64,000 nt of DNA from SZUA-309 sp050185825 (lineage in GTDB: Bacteria > Pseudomonadota > Gammaproteobacteria > Pseudomonadales > Azotimanducaceae). The notes beneath the pieces are model-generated. The model had not been told where the DNA came from and ran no database searches. It was given only the letters and a program-made list of their open reading frames with translations. Location of the stretch: contig JBFWZA010000016.1 of assembly GCA_050185825.1 (NCBI GenBank), positions 1 through 64,000 on the forward strand, in the 5' to 3' direction. Both the position numbers and the translations under genes were made by a program. Shown piece by piece: positions 26,835-35,997 of the stretch. Positions within the stretch are counted from its first letter, which is position 1; every line of letters starts with the position of its first letter.

Positions 26835-27599
26835 TCAGGCGCCCGGCAGCGCCAGCGGTATCGTCACGTCCGTCAACCCCGCAGGTTCTCCACCAGGCAG
26901 GTAGAGCTGCTCCGCGAAGCGGATGCACTGCTCCCGGGCATCGAAGATCACGGCGGTGCTCGCCCGGGTGCCGTATTCCTCGCCGCGGATGAAGCAGGGC
27001 GCCACCCGCCGCTCGAGCTCGATGGGCCGGCCGCGGCGCGGCAGCACGTGGTCCGGCGGCTGGGTGTCGTCGGCGAGCAGCCGGATGAGCGCGGTGGTGG
27101 TGGTGTCGGCCCCGAGTGCCGCAAGTGAGCGCGTGCCCGACACCACCTTCGGCCAGGTCGCGCCGAGCTCCGCGTTGGCGAGCCCGTAGGTACCGGGTTC
27201 CAGATCTTCCGTATAGCCCCGGTTCGACGTGTAGGCCAGCTTGTTACCGTCGTAGACGAGCAGGTTGAAGCCCTTGTAGTCGGGGCCGTGAATACCGTGT
27301 ACGAACGCGTGGGCGCCCTCGCTGTCCTTGAGAAAACGTTCCACCAGCACGCCGCGGGAAGCGGGTGCCTGCTCGCCGGGCGACTCCTCGGCGAAGTTGG
27401 TCACCGTGGCGAACCGCCCGGTGGTGGTCACGCCGAGCCAGCCGCCGCCCGCGGAGAGATCCCGGCCGGCGAAGACGTGGGCCGCATCCTCCCAGTGATG
27501 TGCGCTCCTCGCGGGTCGCGCGTAGAATTCGTCCCGGTTCGCGGCGACGATCAGAGGACGGTCGGTGCCGGGCTGATAAGAAAACAGAACGAGACACAT
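26835..27599 (-). CDS. NRDE family (TANGO2-like) protein
   Basis: A 254-residue protein with the family opening MCLVLFSYQPG, the eponymous AANRDEF near residue 19, HHWED, and GGGWLGVTTTGRFATVTNF. Cys2 is conserved and could be an N-terminal nucleophile; related folds are Ntn-hydrolases. Human TANGO2 is linked to haem and lipid handling, but the bacterial role is not established. The ATG at 27597-27599 is chosen because it places Cys2 correctly. It starts 9 bp from the divergent lgt and interrupts the usual ptsP-lgt order. Confidence 0.9.
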   Translation of the reverse strand: MCLVLFSYQPGTDRPLIVAANRDEFYARPARSAHHWEDAAHVFAGRDLSAGGGWLGVTTTGRFATVTNFAEESPGEQAPASRGVLVERFLKDSEGAHAFVHGIHGPDYKGFNLLVYDGNKLAYTSNRGYTEDLEPGTYGLANAELGATWPKVVSGTRSLAALGADTTTTALIRLLADDTQPPDHVLPRRGRPIELERRVAPCFIRGEEYGTRASTAVIFDAREQCIRFAEQLYLPGGEPAGLTDVTIPLALPGA

Positions 27600-27608
27600 C
27601 AGGCCATC

Positions 27609-28439
27609 ATGCACTATCCGTACATCGATCCCATCATTTTCTCCGTGGGACCGCTCGCCGTGCGCTGGTACGGACTCGCCTACCTCGCGGCCTTCGCGCT
27701 GTGCTGGTGGCTCGGCAACGTCCGGGCCAGGAAGCCCGGCAGCGGCTGGGACGCCCAGGCGGTCTCCGACGTGGTCTTCTACGGCGCCGTCGGCGCGGTG
27801 CTGGGCGGGCGTCTGGGTTACGTCTTCTTCTACGGGTTCGATCAGTTCCTGAAGGACCCGCTGTGGCTGGTGCGGATCTGGGACGGCGGTATGTCCTTTC
27901 ACGGCGGCCTGCTCGGGGCGCTCCTGGCACTGTGGTGGTTCGGCCGGCGCACGGATCGCACCTTCTTCCAGGTCAGCGACTTCGTCGCCCCCCTCGTGCC
28001 GCTGGGTCTGGGATTCGGGCGGCTCGGCAATTTCGCCAATACGGAGCTGCCCGGACGGGCCACGGACTCCGCCTTCGGCCTGATCTACCCCTGCTCGGCG
28101 GACGCCATCCGGGCCATCAACCCGTTCTGCACCGGCGAGTGGGAGTCGTTCGCCCGGCACCCCTCACCTCTGTATCAGGCGTTCACCGAGGGGCTGGTGC
28201 TGTTCGCGCTGGTCTGGTGGGTCGCAAGCCGTCCCCGGCCGACCGGGCTGGTGTCCGGCGTGTTTCTGATCGGTTACGGCTGCCTGCGCTTCCTGACGGA
28301 ATTCTTCCGCCAGCCGGACAACCATCTGGGTTTCATCGCCTTCGAGTGGATGACCATGGGCCAGGTTCTGTCGCTGCCCATGATCATCGTTGGTATCCTC
28401 TTCGTCTTTCTCGCCGTGAGCCGGCAAGCGCAGAAATGA
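27609..28439 (+). CDS. lgt: Prolipoprotein diacylglyceryl transferase
   Basis: Inner-membrane enzyme that adds diacylglycerol to the lipobox cysteine of prolipoproteins. In 276 residues it has about seven membrane segments, the motif SFHGGLLGALL and the Lgt signature GRLGNFANTELPGR. It starts at ATG 27609 (MHYPYIDPIIFSVGPLAVRWYG). The stop overlaps the thyA start by 4 bp (ATGA), the conserved lgt-thyA pair. Lipoproteins it may process in this window include the S9 peptidase and the DUF3012 protein. Confidence 0.97.
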   Translation: MHYPYIDPIIFSVGPLAVRWYGLAYLAAFALCWWLGNVRARKPGSGWDAQAVSDVVFYGAVGAVLGGRLGYVFFYGFDQFLKDPLWLVRIWDGGMSFHGGLLGALLALWWFGRRTDRTFFQVSDFVAPLVPLGLGFGRLGNFANTELPGRATDSAFGLIYPCSADAIRAINPFCTGEWESFARHPSPLYQAFTEGLVLFALVWWVASRPRPTGLVSGVFLIGYGCLRFLTEFFRQPDNHLGFIAFEWMTMGQVLSLPMIIVGILFVFLAVSRQAQK

Positions 28440-29230
28440 AGCAATATCTCGACCTCCTCCGCCACGTCCGCGACCACGGCGTCTACCGGGAGGACCGGAC
28501 GGGCACCGGCACCTACAGCGTGTTCGGTCACCAGATGCGGTTCGATCTCGCCGCGGGCTTTCCGCTGGTGACCACCAAGCGGGTCGCCATGCGGCTGGTG
28601 ATCCACGAGCTGCTCTGGTTTCTCATGGGCAGCACCAACATCCGCTACCTGCTCGACCACGACGTGCACATCTGGGACGAGTGGGCGGACGCGGACGGCA
28701 ATCTGGGTCCGGTCTACGGCTCCCAGTGGCGGTCCTGGCCGACGCCGGAAGGTGGCTCCATCGACCAGATCGCCGCGGTGGTGAAGAGCATCAGGAGCAA
28801 TCCGAGCTCGCGCCGGCACATCGTCAGTGCCTGGAACGTGGCCGAGGTGGACACCATGGCCCTGCCGCCCTGTCACACCCTGTTCCAGTTCTACGTGGCC
28901 GAGGGCAGGCTCTCCTGCCAGCTCTATCAGCGCAGCGCCGACCTGTTCCTCGGAGTGCCGTTCAACATCGCTTCCTACGCCCTGCTCACCATGATGATGG
29001 CCCAGGTGTGCGATCTCGAGCCGGGAGATTTCGTCCACACCTTCGGCGACGCCCACCTCTATGCGAATCACGTCGACCAGGCGGACCTGCAGCTCTCCCG
29101 CGAGCCGCGACCGCTGCCGGCCATGGCGCTCAATCCGGCGGTGAAGGACATCTTCGGCTTCACCATCAACGACTTCGTGCTCACCGGCTACCAGCCGCAC
29201 GGGACCATCAAGGCGCCCATCGCGGTCTGA
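28436..29230 (+). CDS. thyA: Thymidylate synthase
   Basis: Methylates dUMP to dTMP with 5,10-methylene-THF, producing dihydrofolate. Its 264 residues equal E. coli ThyA. Catalytic Cys146 stands in LPPCHTLFQFYV; EDRTGTGTYSVFG (phosphate loop), CQLYQRSADLFLGVPFNI and HLYANH are all in place. The ATG overlaps the lgt stop. folA follows after 19 bp, so the enzyme that regenerates THF is next to the one that oxidises it. Confidence 0.98.
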   Translation: MKQYLDLLRHVRDHGVYREDRTGTGTYSVFGHQMRFDLAAGFPLVTTKRVAMRLVIHELLWFLMGSTNIRYLLDHDVHIWDEWADADGNLGPVYGSQWRSWPTPEGGSIDQIAAVVKSIRSNPSSRRHIVSAWNVAEVDTMALPPCHTLFQFYVAEGRLSCQLYQRSADLFLGVPFNIASYALLTMMMAQVCDLEPGDFVHTFGDAHLYANHVDQADLQLSREPRPLPAMALNPAVKDIFGFTINDFVLTGYQPHGTIKAPIAV

Positions 29231-29249
29231 ACGGCGATTCGCGCGAACC

Positions 29250-29756
29250 ATGGAAATCTCGCTCATCTGGGCCATGGCGGAGAACGGTGTCATCGGCCGC
29301 GACCATGGTCTGCCGTGGCACCTGCCGAAGGACCTGAAGTTCTTCATGACCACCACCAAGGGCAAGCCGGTGATCATGGGGCGCCGGACGTTCGAAACCC
29401 TGAAGGCGCCGCTGCCGGGGCGGACCAACATCGTCATGACCCGCGATGCGGACTACCGCAGAAAGGGCGTCACGGTGGTGGGGAACTTCGCCGAAGCGCT
29501 CAGGGTCGCCAGAGCCTGCTGCGAGGCGGACGGGGTGGACGAGATCATGGTGGCGGGCGGCGCGGACGTTTACCGCCTCGGACTGGCGGTCGCCACGCGG
29601 CTCTACGTCACGCGCGTGCATGCCGAGGTCGAGGGGGATACCCGCTTTCCCGACGTGGACTGGTCGCGATTCGAGGTGGAGCGCACCGAGTCCCACCCTG
29701 CCGACGAGCGCCACAGCCATCCCTTCAGCATCAGCGTCTACCGGCGTATCCGCTGA
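29250..29756 (+). CDS. folA: Dihydrofolate reductase
   Basis: Reduces dihydrofolate to THF with NADPH. In 168 residues the catalytic acid Asp28 lies in LPWHLPKDLKFF, with IMGRRTFETL (NADPH and substrate contacts) and AGGADVYRLGLAVATRLYVTRV (read in parts). It is 19 bp downstream of thyA and ends the lgt-thyA-folA run; the next gene is convergent. Confidence 0.97.
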   Translation: MEISLIWAMAENGVIGRDHGLPWHLPKDLKFFMTTTKGKPVIMGRRTFETLKAPLPGRTNIVMTRDADYRRKGVTVVGNFAEALRVARACCEADGVDEIMVAGGADVYRLGLAVATRLYVTRVHAEVEGDTRFPDVDWSRFEVERTESHPADERHSHPFSISVYRRIR

Positions 29757-29811
29757 CCTGCGTCCAGGCGGATCGGCGCCCATACCAACCTCCGCACCGG
29801 ACCTGTCGGGG

Positions 29812-30282
29812 TCAGCGCTGCGTTTGCGCCAGGAGCTGCGCGATCCGGCTGCCGTCACAAGCGAGCTCACGCCACCCGGCCCAGGGCACGTCGCCGGGGT
29901 CGATGAGCGCGATGCGCTCGACCAGGCTGGCGGCCTGCGTGTCGTAGAGGAGCAGCTCAGCCACGCGGTCACTGGCGAGGCTGACGTGGCGCACCTCCTC
30001 GCGCGCCCGGCCGAGGTCGCAGCTGCCGCGGTTCAGGTCGCGGGTGAGCAGCGCGATGGCGGCGCCTTCCGGTGCGCGGACCCGGAAGAGCCTGAGGCTG
30101 CCCGACCAGTCGAGCATCTCCAGCAGGTAGGCGCGGCCACAGGTGCGGCAGGCGATGAGAGATTCCGTGGGTCCCAGGTGGTCGTCGATGACGAGCTCCG
30201 TCTCCCAGGGACAGGGTCCCGGGCGGATGTGCGGGCAGAGACCCGGAGCGCTTGTCTGCTCGTGGCTGGAACTCTCCTTCAT
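29812..30282 (-). CDS. Hypothetical protein with four cysteines
   Basis: A 156-residue protein I do not recognise. Four cysteines, Cys16, Cys24, Cys45 and Cys48 (LCPHIRPGPCPW and IACRTCGRAY), could bind a metal like a small zinc ribbon, perhaps helped by His18. The rest is a mixed alpha/beta-looking sequence without signal peptide. It is convergent with folA and divergent from the S9 peptidase gene (70-bp gap). Composition and codon use match the neighbours, so it is probably a real gene, but no function is proposed. Confidence 0.7.
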   Translation of the reverse strand: MKESSSHEQTSAPGLCPHIRPGPCPWETELVIDDHLGPTESLIACRTCGRAYLLEMLDWSGSLRLFRVRAPEGAAIALLTRDLNRGSCDLGRAREEVRHVSLASDRVAELLLYDTQAASLVERIALIDPGDVPWAGWRELACDGSRIAQLLAQTQR

Positions 30283-30352
30283 GACGTCGTTCGTTGACCT
30301 GGATGTCGGGCTTCCCTAGCTTAGTCGATTCGCGCGAGTCGGGAGTCAGCAG

Positions 30353-32341
30353 ATGCAGCAGTCAGGGTACTTGGCGGGGATTGGATGGCTGATGGCCGTG
30401 CTCGCCGGCTGTGCCACAGAGCCGCCGAGGCCCGGCGACGGAATCATCGCCGAAGCCTGCCGCACCGGCGCCCTGATCCTGCGCGACGTGCCGGACGTGC
30501 CGGATGCGATCATCGAACGTCTGCAGACCTATCAGAACACCCGCACGGCGAACGTGCTGGGCTGGCAGGGCGACGGGCTGCTCGTCACCACCCGCTTCGG
30601 CCAGACCAATCAGCTGCATCGTCTCAGCCGACCCATGGGCGCACGGCAGCAGCTGACGTTCTTCGACGAACCGGTCAATCAGGCCTGGGTCTCCGCCGCC
30701 AATGACGACGGCTTCATCTACGCCCGCGACGTCGGTGGCTCCGAGTTCTACCAGCTGTTCTGGTACGACCGACACAGCTTCGAGCACCGGTTGCTGACGG
30801 ACGGCCGCTCCCGCTATGGCGAGGTGGTGTGGGCCAATGGCGGCGACCGGTTCGCCTACTACACCACGGAGCGCAACGGCCGCACCTCGGACATTCACGT
30901 CCAGGACCTGAACGGCGACGTCTCCGTGGTGCTCGCCGCCGACGAGGGCACCTGGGTGCCGCTGGACTTCGCGCCAGCCGACGACCGCCTCCTCGTCAGC
31001 CGCTATGTGTCCATCAACGAGTCCCGGCTCTATGAGATCGATCTGGCCACGGGTCGCCGCCGCGCGCTGCTCGACGACTCGCTCAAGGTGGCGATCGGCG
31101 AGGCCAGGTACGACGGCGATGGCACGGGTGTCTACTTCACCTCCGATGTGGGTGCACAGTTCATGCGCCTGCACAGGTTGGACCTGCAAAGCGGCGAGAT
31201 GCAGGTGCTGACCTCGGACGTGCCGTGGGACGTGGAGACGTTCGCCCTGTCCGAGGACGGCACGCTGCTCGCGCTGTCGATCAACGAGGGCGGCATCTCC
31301 CGTCTGGTGGTCCGCCGCCTGCCGGGCAACCGGCCACTGGCGCTGCCCGAGCTGCCCGCCGGCGTGATCACCGCGATGTTCTTCTCACCGGCCGGAGATC
31401 GGTTGGCGGTGTCGGTCTCCACCCCCACAGCACCCACCGACATCTGGACGCTGTCGCTCAGCGAGCGGACGCTGTCGCGCTGGACGCGGAGCGAGGTGGG
31501 CGGGCTCGACCCGGACCGGTTCGTGGCCCCGGCACTGGTCGAGTATCCCACCTTCGACGAGGCGGACGGAGAGCAGCGCCGGATCCCGGCGTTCGTCTAC
31601 ACCCCTCAGGGACCGGGACCGCATCCGGTGCTGATCCTCATTCACGGTGGGCCTGAAGGACAGTACCGGCCCTACTTCTCCTCGACGATCCAGTACCTCA
31701 CCGTTGAGCTGGGGCTGGCAGTGGTGGCGCCCAACGTGCGCGGTTCGGCGGGGTACGGCAAGTCCTACCTGAAGCTCGATAACGGCTATCTTCGGGAGGA
31801 CTCCGTCAGGGACATCGGCGCGCTGCTCGACTGGATCGCCACGAGGGACGACCTGGATCCTTCCCGGGTCGTGGTGATGGGTGCCTCCTACGGGGGTTAC
31901 ATGGTGCTCGCTTCCCTGGTCCATTACTCCGATCGGCTCGCGGCCGGCATCGAGTCCGTGGGCATCAGCAACTTCGTCTCGTTTCTCGAGAACACGCAGC
32001 CCTACCGGCAGGACCTCCGCCGCGAGGAGTACGGGGACGAGCGTGATCCGGCCATGCGCGCGCACCTGGAAGCCATCTCGCCACTCAATCAGGTCGAGGC
32101 GATCCGACGGCCGCTCATGATCTCGCAGGGTGCCAACGATCCGCGCGTACCAGCGAGCGAGAGCGAACAGATCTATCGGGCGCTGAAGAGCGCGGACGTT
32201 CCGGTCTGGTACGTGCTCGCCGCGGACGAAGGCCATGGCTTCCGGAAGAAGGCGAACAGAGACGCGAACTCCGCGATCATGACCGTGTTTCTGGAACGCT
32301 ACGTGCTGGGCAATGGCGCCCCGAGGTCAGGCAATGAGTGA
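30353..32341 (+). CDS. S9 family (prolyl oligopeptidase-type) peptidase, predicted lipoprotein
   Basis: A 662-residue serine peptidase. Residues 1-20 are a lipoprotein signal with lipobox LAGC, so lipidation of Cys20 is likely. The middle (about 60-400) looks like a WD40-type beta-propeller. The C-terminal alpha/beta-hydrolase domain has Ser512 in GASYGGYM, Asp596 in GANDPRVP and His628 in EGHGF. This is the architecture of dipeptidyl or oligopeptidases that clip short peptides. Anchoring in the periplasm or outer membrane is inferred from the lipobox. The following gene overlaps its end by 8 bp. Confidence 0.92.
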   Translation: MQQSGYLAGIGWLMAVLAGCATEPPRPGDGIIAEACRTGALILRDVPDVPDAIIERLQTYQNTRTANVLGWQGDGLLVTTRFGQTNQLHRLSRPMGARQQLTFFDEPVNQAWVSAANDDGFIYARDVGGSEFYQLFWYDRHSFEHRLLTDGRSRYGEVVWANGGDRFAYYTTERNGRTSDIHVQDLNGDVSVVLAADEGTWVPLDFAPADDRLLVSRYVSINESRLYEIDLATGRRRALLDDSLKVAIGEARYDGDGTGVYFTSDVGAQFMRLHRLDLQSGEMQVLTSDVPWDVETFALSEDGTLLALSINEGGISRLVVRRLPGNRPLALPELPAGVITAMFFSPAGDRLAVSVSTPTAPTDIWTLSLSERTLSRWTRSEVGGLDPDRFVAPALVEYPTFDEADGEQRRIPAFVYTPQGPGPHPVLILIHGGPEGQYRPYFSSTIQYLTVELGLAVVAPNVRGSAGYGKSYLKLDNGYLREDSVRDIGALLDWIATRDDLDPSRVVVMGASYGGYMVLASLVHYSDRLAAGIESVGISNFVSFLENTQPYRQDLRREEYGDERDPAMRAHLEAISPLNQVEAIRRPLMISQGANDPRVPASESEQIYRALKSADVPVWYVLAADEGHGFRKKANRDANSAIMTVFLERYVLGNGAPRSGNE

Positions 32342-33419
32342 GGGTGTGGCAATGGTGAAACCGCCGCCGATCGACAGTCGGGACGGAGGCGTTGGCATTC
32401 TTGTCAATCCCATGTCCGGCCGCGACGTGCGGCGTCTGGCCGCGCATGCCTCCAACATGACCCACGAGGCCAAACGCGACATCGTCGCCCGGATCGCCGC
32501 CGGCGCGGACGCCTGCGGCGCCGAGGTCGTGCACGTGGCCAGGGAGCCATTCCGGATCGCGCTCGCGGCGGTGGAGCACATGCCGCTCTCCGCCCGGGTG
32601 AACGTCATCGACAACAAGGTGCAGAACACGGCGGCGGATACGGAACGCACGGTGGCCGAATTTCTGGCTGCCGGATGCCGGGTGATCGTCTCGCTCGGCG
32701 GCGACGGCACCAACCGGGCCATCGTCAGGGCACTGGGCCGCGCGGGGAACGATGGCCGCGACGTGCGCCTCATCGCGCTGTCCACCGGTACCAACAACGT
32801 CTTTCCCACCATGGCGGAGCCCACCGTCGCCGGCATGGTGGCCGGGCTTGCCGCCCGCGGGCTGCTGGACGACTCGAATGCTCACCGTCGGGCCAAGGTG
32901 CTGCACGTGACCGGTCGCCCGGCGAACGACAAGGCTCACCCGCTGCCGGACGTCGGGCTCATCGATGCGGTGATCCTGCGCCGCGATCACGTGGGCAACC
33001 TGCTGCCTTTCGATCCGGCGCGCATCGACCGGCTGCTGCTGACACGCGCCGAGCCCGCATCGGTGGGCATGTCGCCCATCGGCGGCCTGGTCGAACCCGT
33101 GTCGGCGGAGGATGATGAAGGGCTTCTGGTGGAGATGGCGCCGCCGGGTGAGACCCGGGAAGCAGATCGCGTGTTCGCGGCACCCCTCTCGCCAGGACTC
33201 TTCCGCACGGTGGCGGTCAGGAGCGTCACGCGGATCCCGTTCGACGTGACCGTGCCCATGCAGGGACCCGGCGTGCTGGCGCTGGACGGCGACCGCGATC
33301 ACAAGCTGCTCGAACACCACGCGCTCTCGGTGACGATCCGCCGCGACGGTCCCTGGCTCGTCGACCTCGGCGCCGCCATGCGTTGGGCGGTGGCGCGGGG
33401 TATCATGCGCGCAACCTGA
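32334..33419 (+). CDS. NAD kinase-like (AcoX-type) protein
   Basis: A 361-residue protein of the ATP-NAD kinase/diacylglycerol kinase superfamily. The GGDGT motif is clear in VSLGGDGTNRAIVRAL, followed by STGTNNVFP, a nucleotide-binding pattern. The N-terminal GILVNPMSGRDVRRL is typical of AcoX-like proteins beside acetoin catabolic genes. No acetoin genes are here, so the role is open. The start is ATG 32334 (GAGG eight bases upstream, overlapping the peptidase stop) or ATG 32352. It differs from the housekeeping NadK in its long C-terminal region. Confidence 0.8.
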   Translation: MSEGVAMVKPPPIDSRDGGVGILVNPMSGRDVRRLAAHASNMTHEAKRDIVARIAAGADACGAEVVHVAREPFRIALAAVEHMPLSARVNVIDNKVQNTAADTERTVAEFLAAGCRVIVSLGGDGTNRAIVRALGRAGNDGRDVRLIALSTGTNNVFPTMAEPTVAGMVAGLAARGLLDDSNAHRRAKVLHVTGRPANDKAHPLPDVGLIDAVILRRDHVGNLLPFDPARIDRLLLTRAEPASVGMSPIGGLVEPVSAEDDEGLLVEMAPPGETREADRVFAAPLSPGLFRTVAVRSVTRIPFDVTVPMQGPGVLALDGDRDHKLLEHHALSVTIRRDGPWLVDLGAAMRWAVARGIMRAT

Positions 33420-33437
33420 GAGTCGGCGGACCGCTGC

Positions 33438-34637
33438 ATGATCATCAAACCCAGAATCCGGGGCTTCATCTGCACCACGGCGCACCCGGCAGGTTGTGCG
33501 GCCAGCGTGGCGGAGCAGATCGCCTACGTCGAGAGCCAGCCGCGCATCGAGGGCGCCTTCGGCAACGTGCTGGTGATCGGTGCGTCCGGCGGCTACGGTC
33601 TGGCGTCCCGCATCACCGCCGCCTTCGGTGCCGGCTCGGCAACGCTCGGCGTCTCGCTGGAGAAACCGCCGACCGAGTCGAAGACGGCGAGCCAGGGCTG
33701 GTACACGAACATCGCCTTCGAGGAGGCGGCCGAAGCCGCCGGGCTCTATGCCCGAACGCTGGACGGCGATGCCTTCTCGGACGCGATGAAGTCGCGGGTG
33801 ATCGACGTCATCCGGGAAGACATGGGCAGGATCGACCTGCTGGTCTACAGCCTGGCGTCCCCCGTTCGTCCGCACCCGCGCACCGGCGTGCTGCACCGCT
33901 CGGCGATCAAGCCCGTGGGTGAGCCGGTGCACATCAAGACGCTCAACGTGGACAAGGGTGTCGTGCACGAGGTGGATCTCGAGCCCGCCACCGAGGAGGA
34001 GATCGCCAACACCGTGGCGGTGATGGGCGGCGAGGACTGGGAGTTCTGGATAGACGCGCTCAAGTCTGCGGACGTGCTCGCACCGGGGTTCCGGACCCTG
34101 GCGTTCACCTACATCGGCAGCGATCTCACCTGGCCCATCTACTGGGAGGGGACGCTCGGCAAGGCCAAGGAGGATCTGGACCGGGCAGCCGGTGCCATCC
34201 GCTCGTCGCTCGCGGCGCTGGACGGCGACGCCCGGGTCGCCACCCTCAAGGCCATCGTCTCCCAGGCGTCGTCCGCGATTCCCGTCGTGCCCCTGTACGC
34301 CTCGCTGCTGTTCCGGGTGATGAAGGAAGCGGGCTCCCACGAGAACATCATCCAGCACATCTATCGCCTGTTCGCCACCCAGCTGGCCGACGGTGCCGCC
34401 ATGAATCTGGACGAGGCCGGGCGCATCCGCGTGGACGACTGGGAGCTCGACGGCAGCATCCAGGACGAGGTGCGGCGGCGCTGGCCGCTGGTCACCACGG
34501 AAAACCTCGACGAGCTCGCGGATGTGGAAGGCTTTCGCCGGGACTTCCTGAAGATCTTCGGCTTCGGGATCGAGGGCGTGGACTACGAGGCGGATCAGGA
34601 CCCGACACTCGGACGTCCCGTCGCCCGGGAAACCTGA
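33438..34637 (+). CDS. fabV: Trans-2-enoyl-CoA/ACP reductase FabV
   Basis: An NADH-dependent reductase of the last step of fatty acid elongation, of the triclosan-resistant type. The 399 residues match FabV: IIKPRIRGFICTTAHP at the start, the cofactor loop VIGASGGYGLASR, and the Y-x8-K active site with Tyr235 and Lys244 in YWEGTLGKAK. IPVVPLYASLL and the C-terminal FGFGIEGVDYEADQDP are also as in Burkholderia and Vibrio enzymes. It starts 18 bp after the NAD-kinase-like gene. Whether FabI is present elsewhere cannot be seen. Confidence 0.96.
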   Translation: MIIKPRIRGFICTTAHPAGCAASVAEQIAYVESQPRIEGAFGNVLVIGASGGYGLASRITAAFGAGSATLGVSLEKPPTESKTASQGWYTNIAFEEAAEAAGLYARTLDGDAFSDAMKSRVIDVIREDMGRIDLLVYSLASPVRPHPRTGVLHRSAIKPVGEPVHIKTLNVDKGVVHEVDLEPATEEEIANTVAVMGGEDWEFWIDALKSADVLAPGFRTLAFTYIGSDLTWPIYWEGTLGKAKEDLDRAAGAIRSSLAALDGDARVATLKAIVSQASSAIPVVPLYASLLFRVMKEAGSHENIIQHIYRLFATQLADGAAMNLDEAGRIRVDDWELDGSIQDEVRRRWPLVTTENLDELADVEGFRRDFLKIFGFGIEGVDYEADQDPTLGRPVARET

Positions 34638-34701
34638 CCCGCCGGGCGCCCTCTCCCACCCGACAGGGAGCCGATGTCCGCTGACGCACGGCTCCTCGTT
34701 C

Positions 34702-35997
34702 GTGCCCAATGGGGTGGTGATCACCACCCCCGACCTCCTGTTCCGACTGCTGGGCTATGGCGGCCTGGTGCTGGTGGCCGTGCTGCGGCTCGACCACGAC
34801 AGCGACGCCGGTCTCTGGCTGCTGCTGGTGTTCGCGGCGTCCTGGCCGGCGTTGTGGTGGGTGCTCGTACGGTCGGCACCGTCGCTGCGGCAGCCCGAGC
34901 GCACGGCGGCCTGGATGGCGCACACCGCGGAAAGCCTGGTGATCACCGCGCTGGTCACCACCGCCGGGCTCGGCCTCTGGCTGAGCGTGGCGGTGGCGCT
35001 GCTCTGCCTCACGGGCGTCACCGCCCTCGGGGGGCTCCGATTACTTCTGCCGGCGGCGTGCGGCATCGGTGTGTGGTTTGCGCTGGCCGGGACCGCCGGT
35101 CTGCTGGCCGGACCGGCGGATGGCTGGTCGCTGGCGGGCCTGGCGCTCGCCGGCGGGTTTCTGCTGGCGCTCGCCTGGTTGAGTTTTGCGCGGGTTCGAC
35201 GGCTCGATGCGCGTCGACGCAGCGCGCTGTCGGAATCGGCGCGGCTCAAGGATCGCAATGCCCGGCTGGCCCGTTATCTGCCCGGTGAGCTGCCGCCGCT
35301 CATCATCACCGACCCTGGCGTTCTGCGCCCCACAGAGAAATTCGCCACGGTGGCCTTCGTGGACCTGGTGGGCTTCGTGGCGCTGGTGGCTGCGAGGCCG
35401 GTGATGGAGATCACGGAGGTGCTGAACGACTTCATGGCCACGGTGGTCGCTCTCACCGAGCGTCGGGGCGGGGTGGTGGGGAAGTTCCTCGGCGACGGGG
35501 TACTGATCTACTTTGCAGACGGGCCAAACGCCCCGGTAGAGTCCCGCCGGCAGGGGGCAACGGCCTGCGCGCGGGTCGCTCTCGAGCTCGGCCCGGCGCT
35601 GGCAGGGCTGTCTCGCGACTGGCAGCAGCGCGGGTTGTCGCTTCAGGTGTCGGTCCGCTGCGCGCTGGCGAGCGGCTGCTGCGCCATCGGCGACTGGGGT
35701 GGGGGCGAGCGCCTCGACTACACGCTCATCGGCATGCCGGTGAACCTGGCAAGCCGGCTCCAGGCGCTGGCGGAGCCCGGTGGGGTGCTGGTGACGGCAA
35801 CCACGGCAACCCTCGTCGGGCACGACCCGGAGCTCGCGGAGCGGCTCGAAGCGCTGGGTCCGAGACACGTCAGGGGGGTGGGAACCGTGGTGGTGCACGC
35901 GCTGGGCACGTCTGCTAAGGTGCGCGCCATCCCGCTGCCGGGCACGCCGGTGGCCACCGTCGAGGCGTCCCGACCACCATGGACAAGATCTTCCTGA
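34702..35997 (+). CDS. Membrane class III adenylate/guanylate cyclase
   Basis: A 431-residue protein with about five or six N-terminal membrane segments (15-165), a short basic linker, and a class III cyclase domain (about 210-390). Metal-binding Asp221 (AFVDLVGF) and Asp265 (GKFLGDGVL), purine-specifying Lys261 and Asp339 (ERLDYTLIG), and the transition-state pair Asn348/Arg352 (VNLASRL) are all present. The domain should therefore be active and make cAMP. What the membrane part senses is unknown. The start is GTG 34702 or GTG 34714. The 3' end overlaps hemE by 19 bp. Confidence 0.88.
   Translation: MPNGVVITTPDLLFRLLGYGGLVLVAVLRLDHDSDAGLWLLLVFAASWPALWWVLVRSAPSLRQPERTAAWMAHTAESLVITALVTTAGLGLWLSVAVALLCLTGVTALGGLRLLLPAACGIGVWFALAGTAGLLAGPADGWSLAGLALAGGFLLALAWLSFARVRRLDARRRSALSESARLKDRNARLARYLPGELPPLIITDPGVLRPTEKFATVAFVDLVGFVALVAARPVMEITEVLNDFMATVVALTERRGGVVGKFLGDGVLIYFADGPNAPVESRRQGATACARVALELGPALAGLSRDWQQRGLSLQVSVRCALASGCCAIGDWGGGERLDYTLIGMPVNLASRLQALAEPGGVLVTATTATLVGHDPELAERLEALGPRHVRGVGTVVVHALGTSAKVRAIPLPGTPVATVEASRPPWTRSS

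Noticed and set aside
32277..34727. Very long minus-strand frame opposite the NAD-kinase-like gene and fabV
   Set aside because: Same reason: an antisense shadow with His/Arg-rich composition, covering two well-supported genes.
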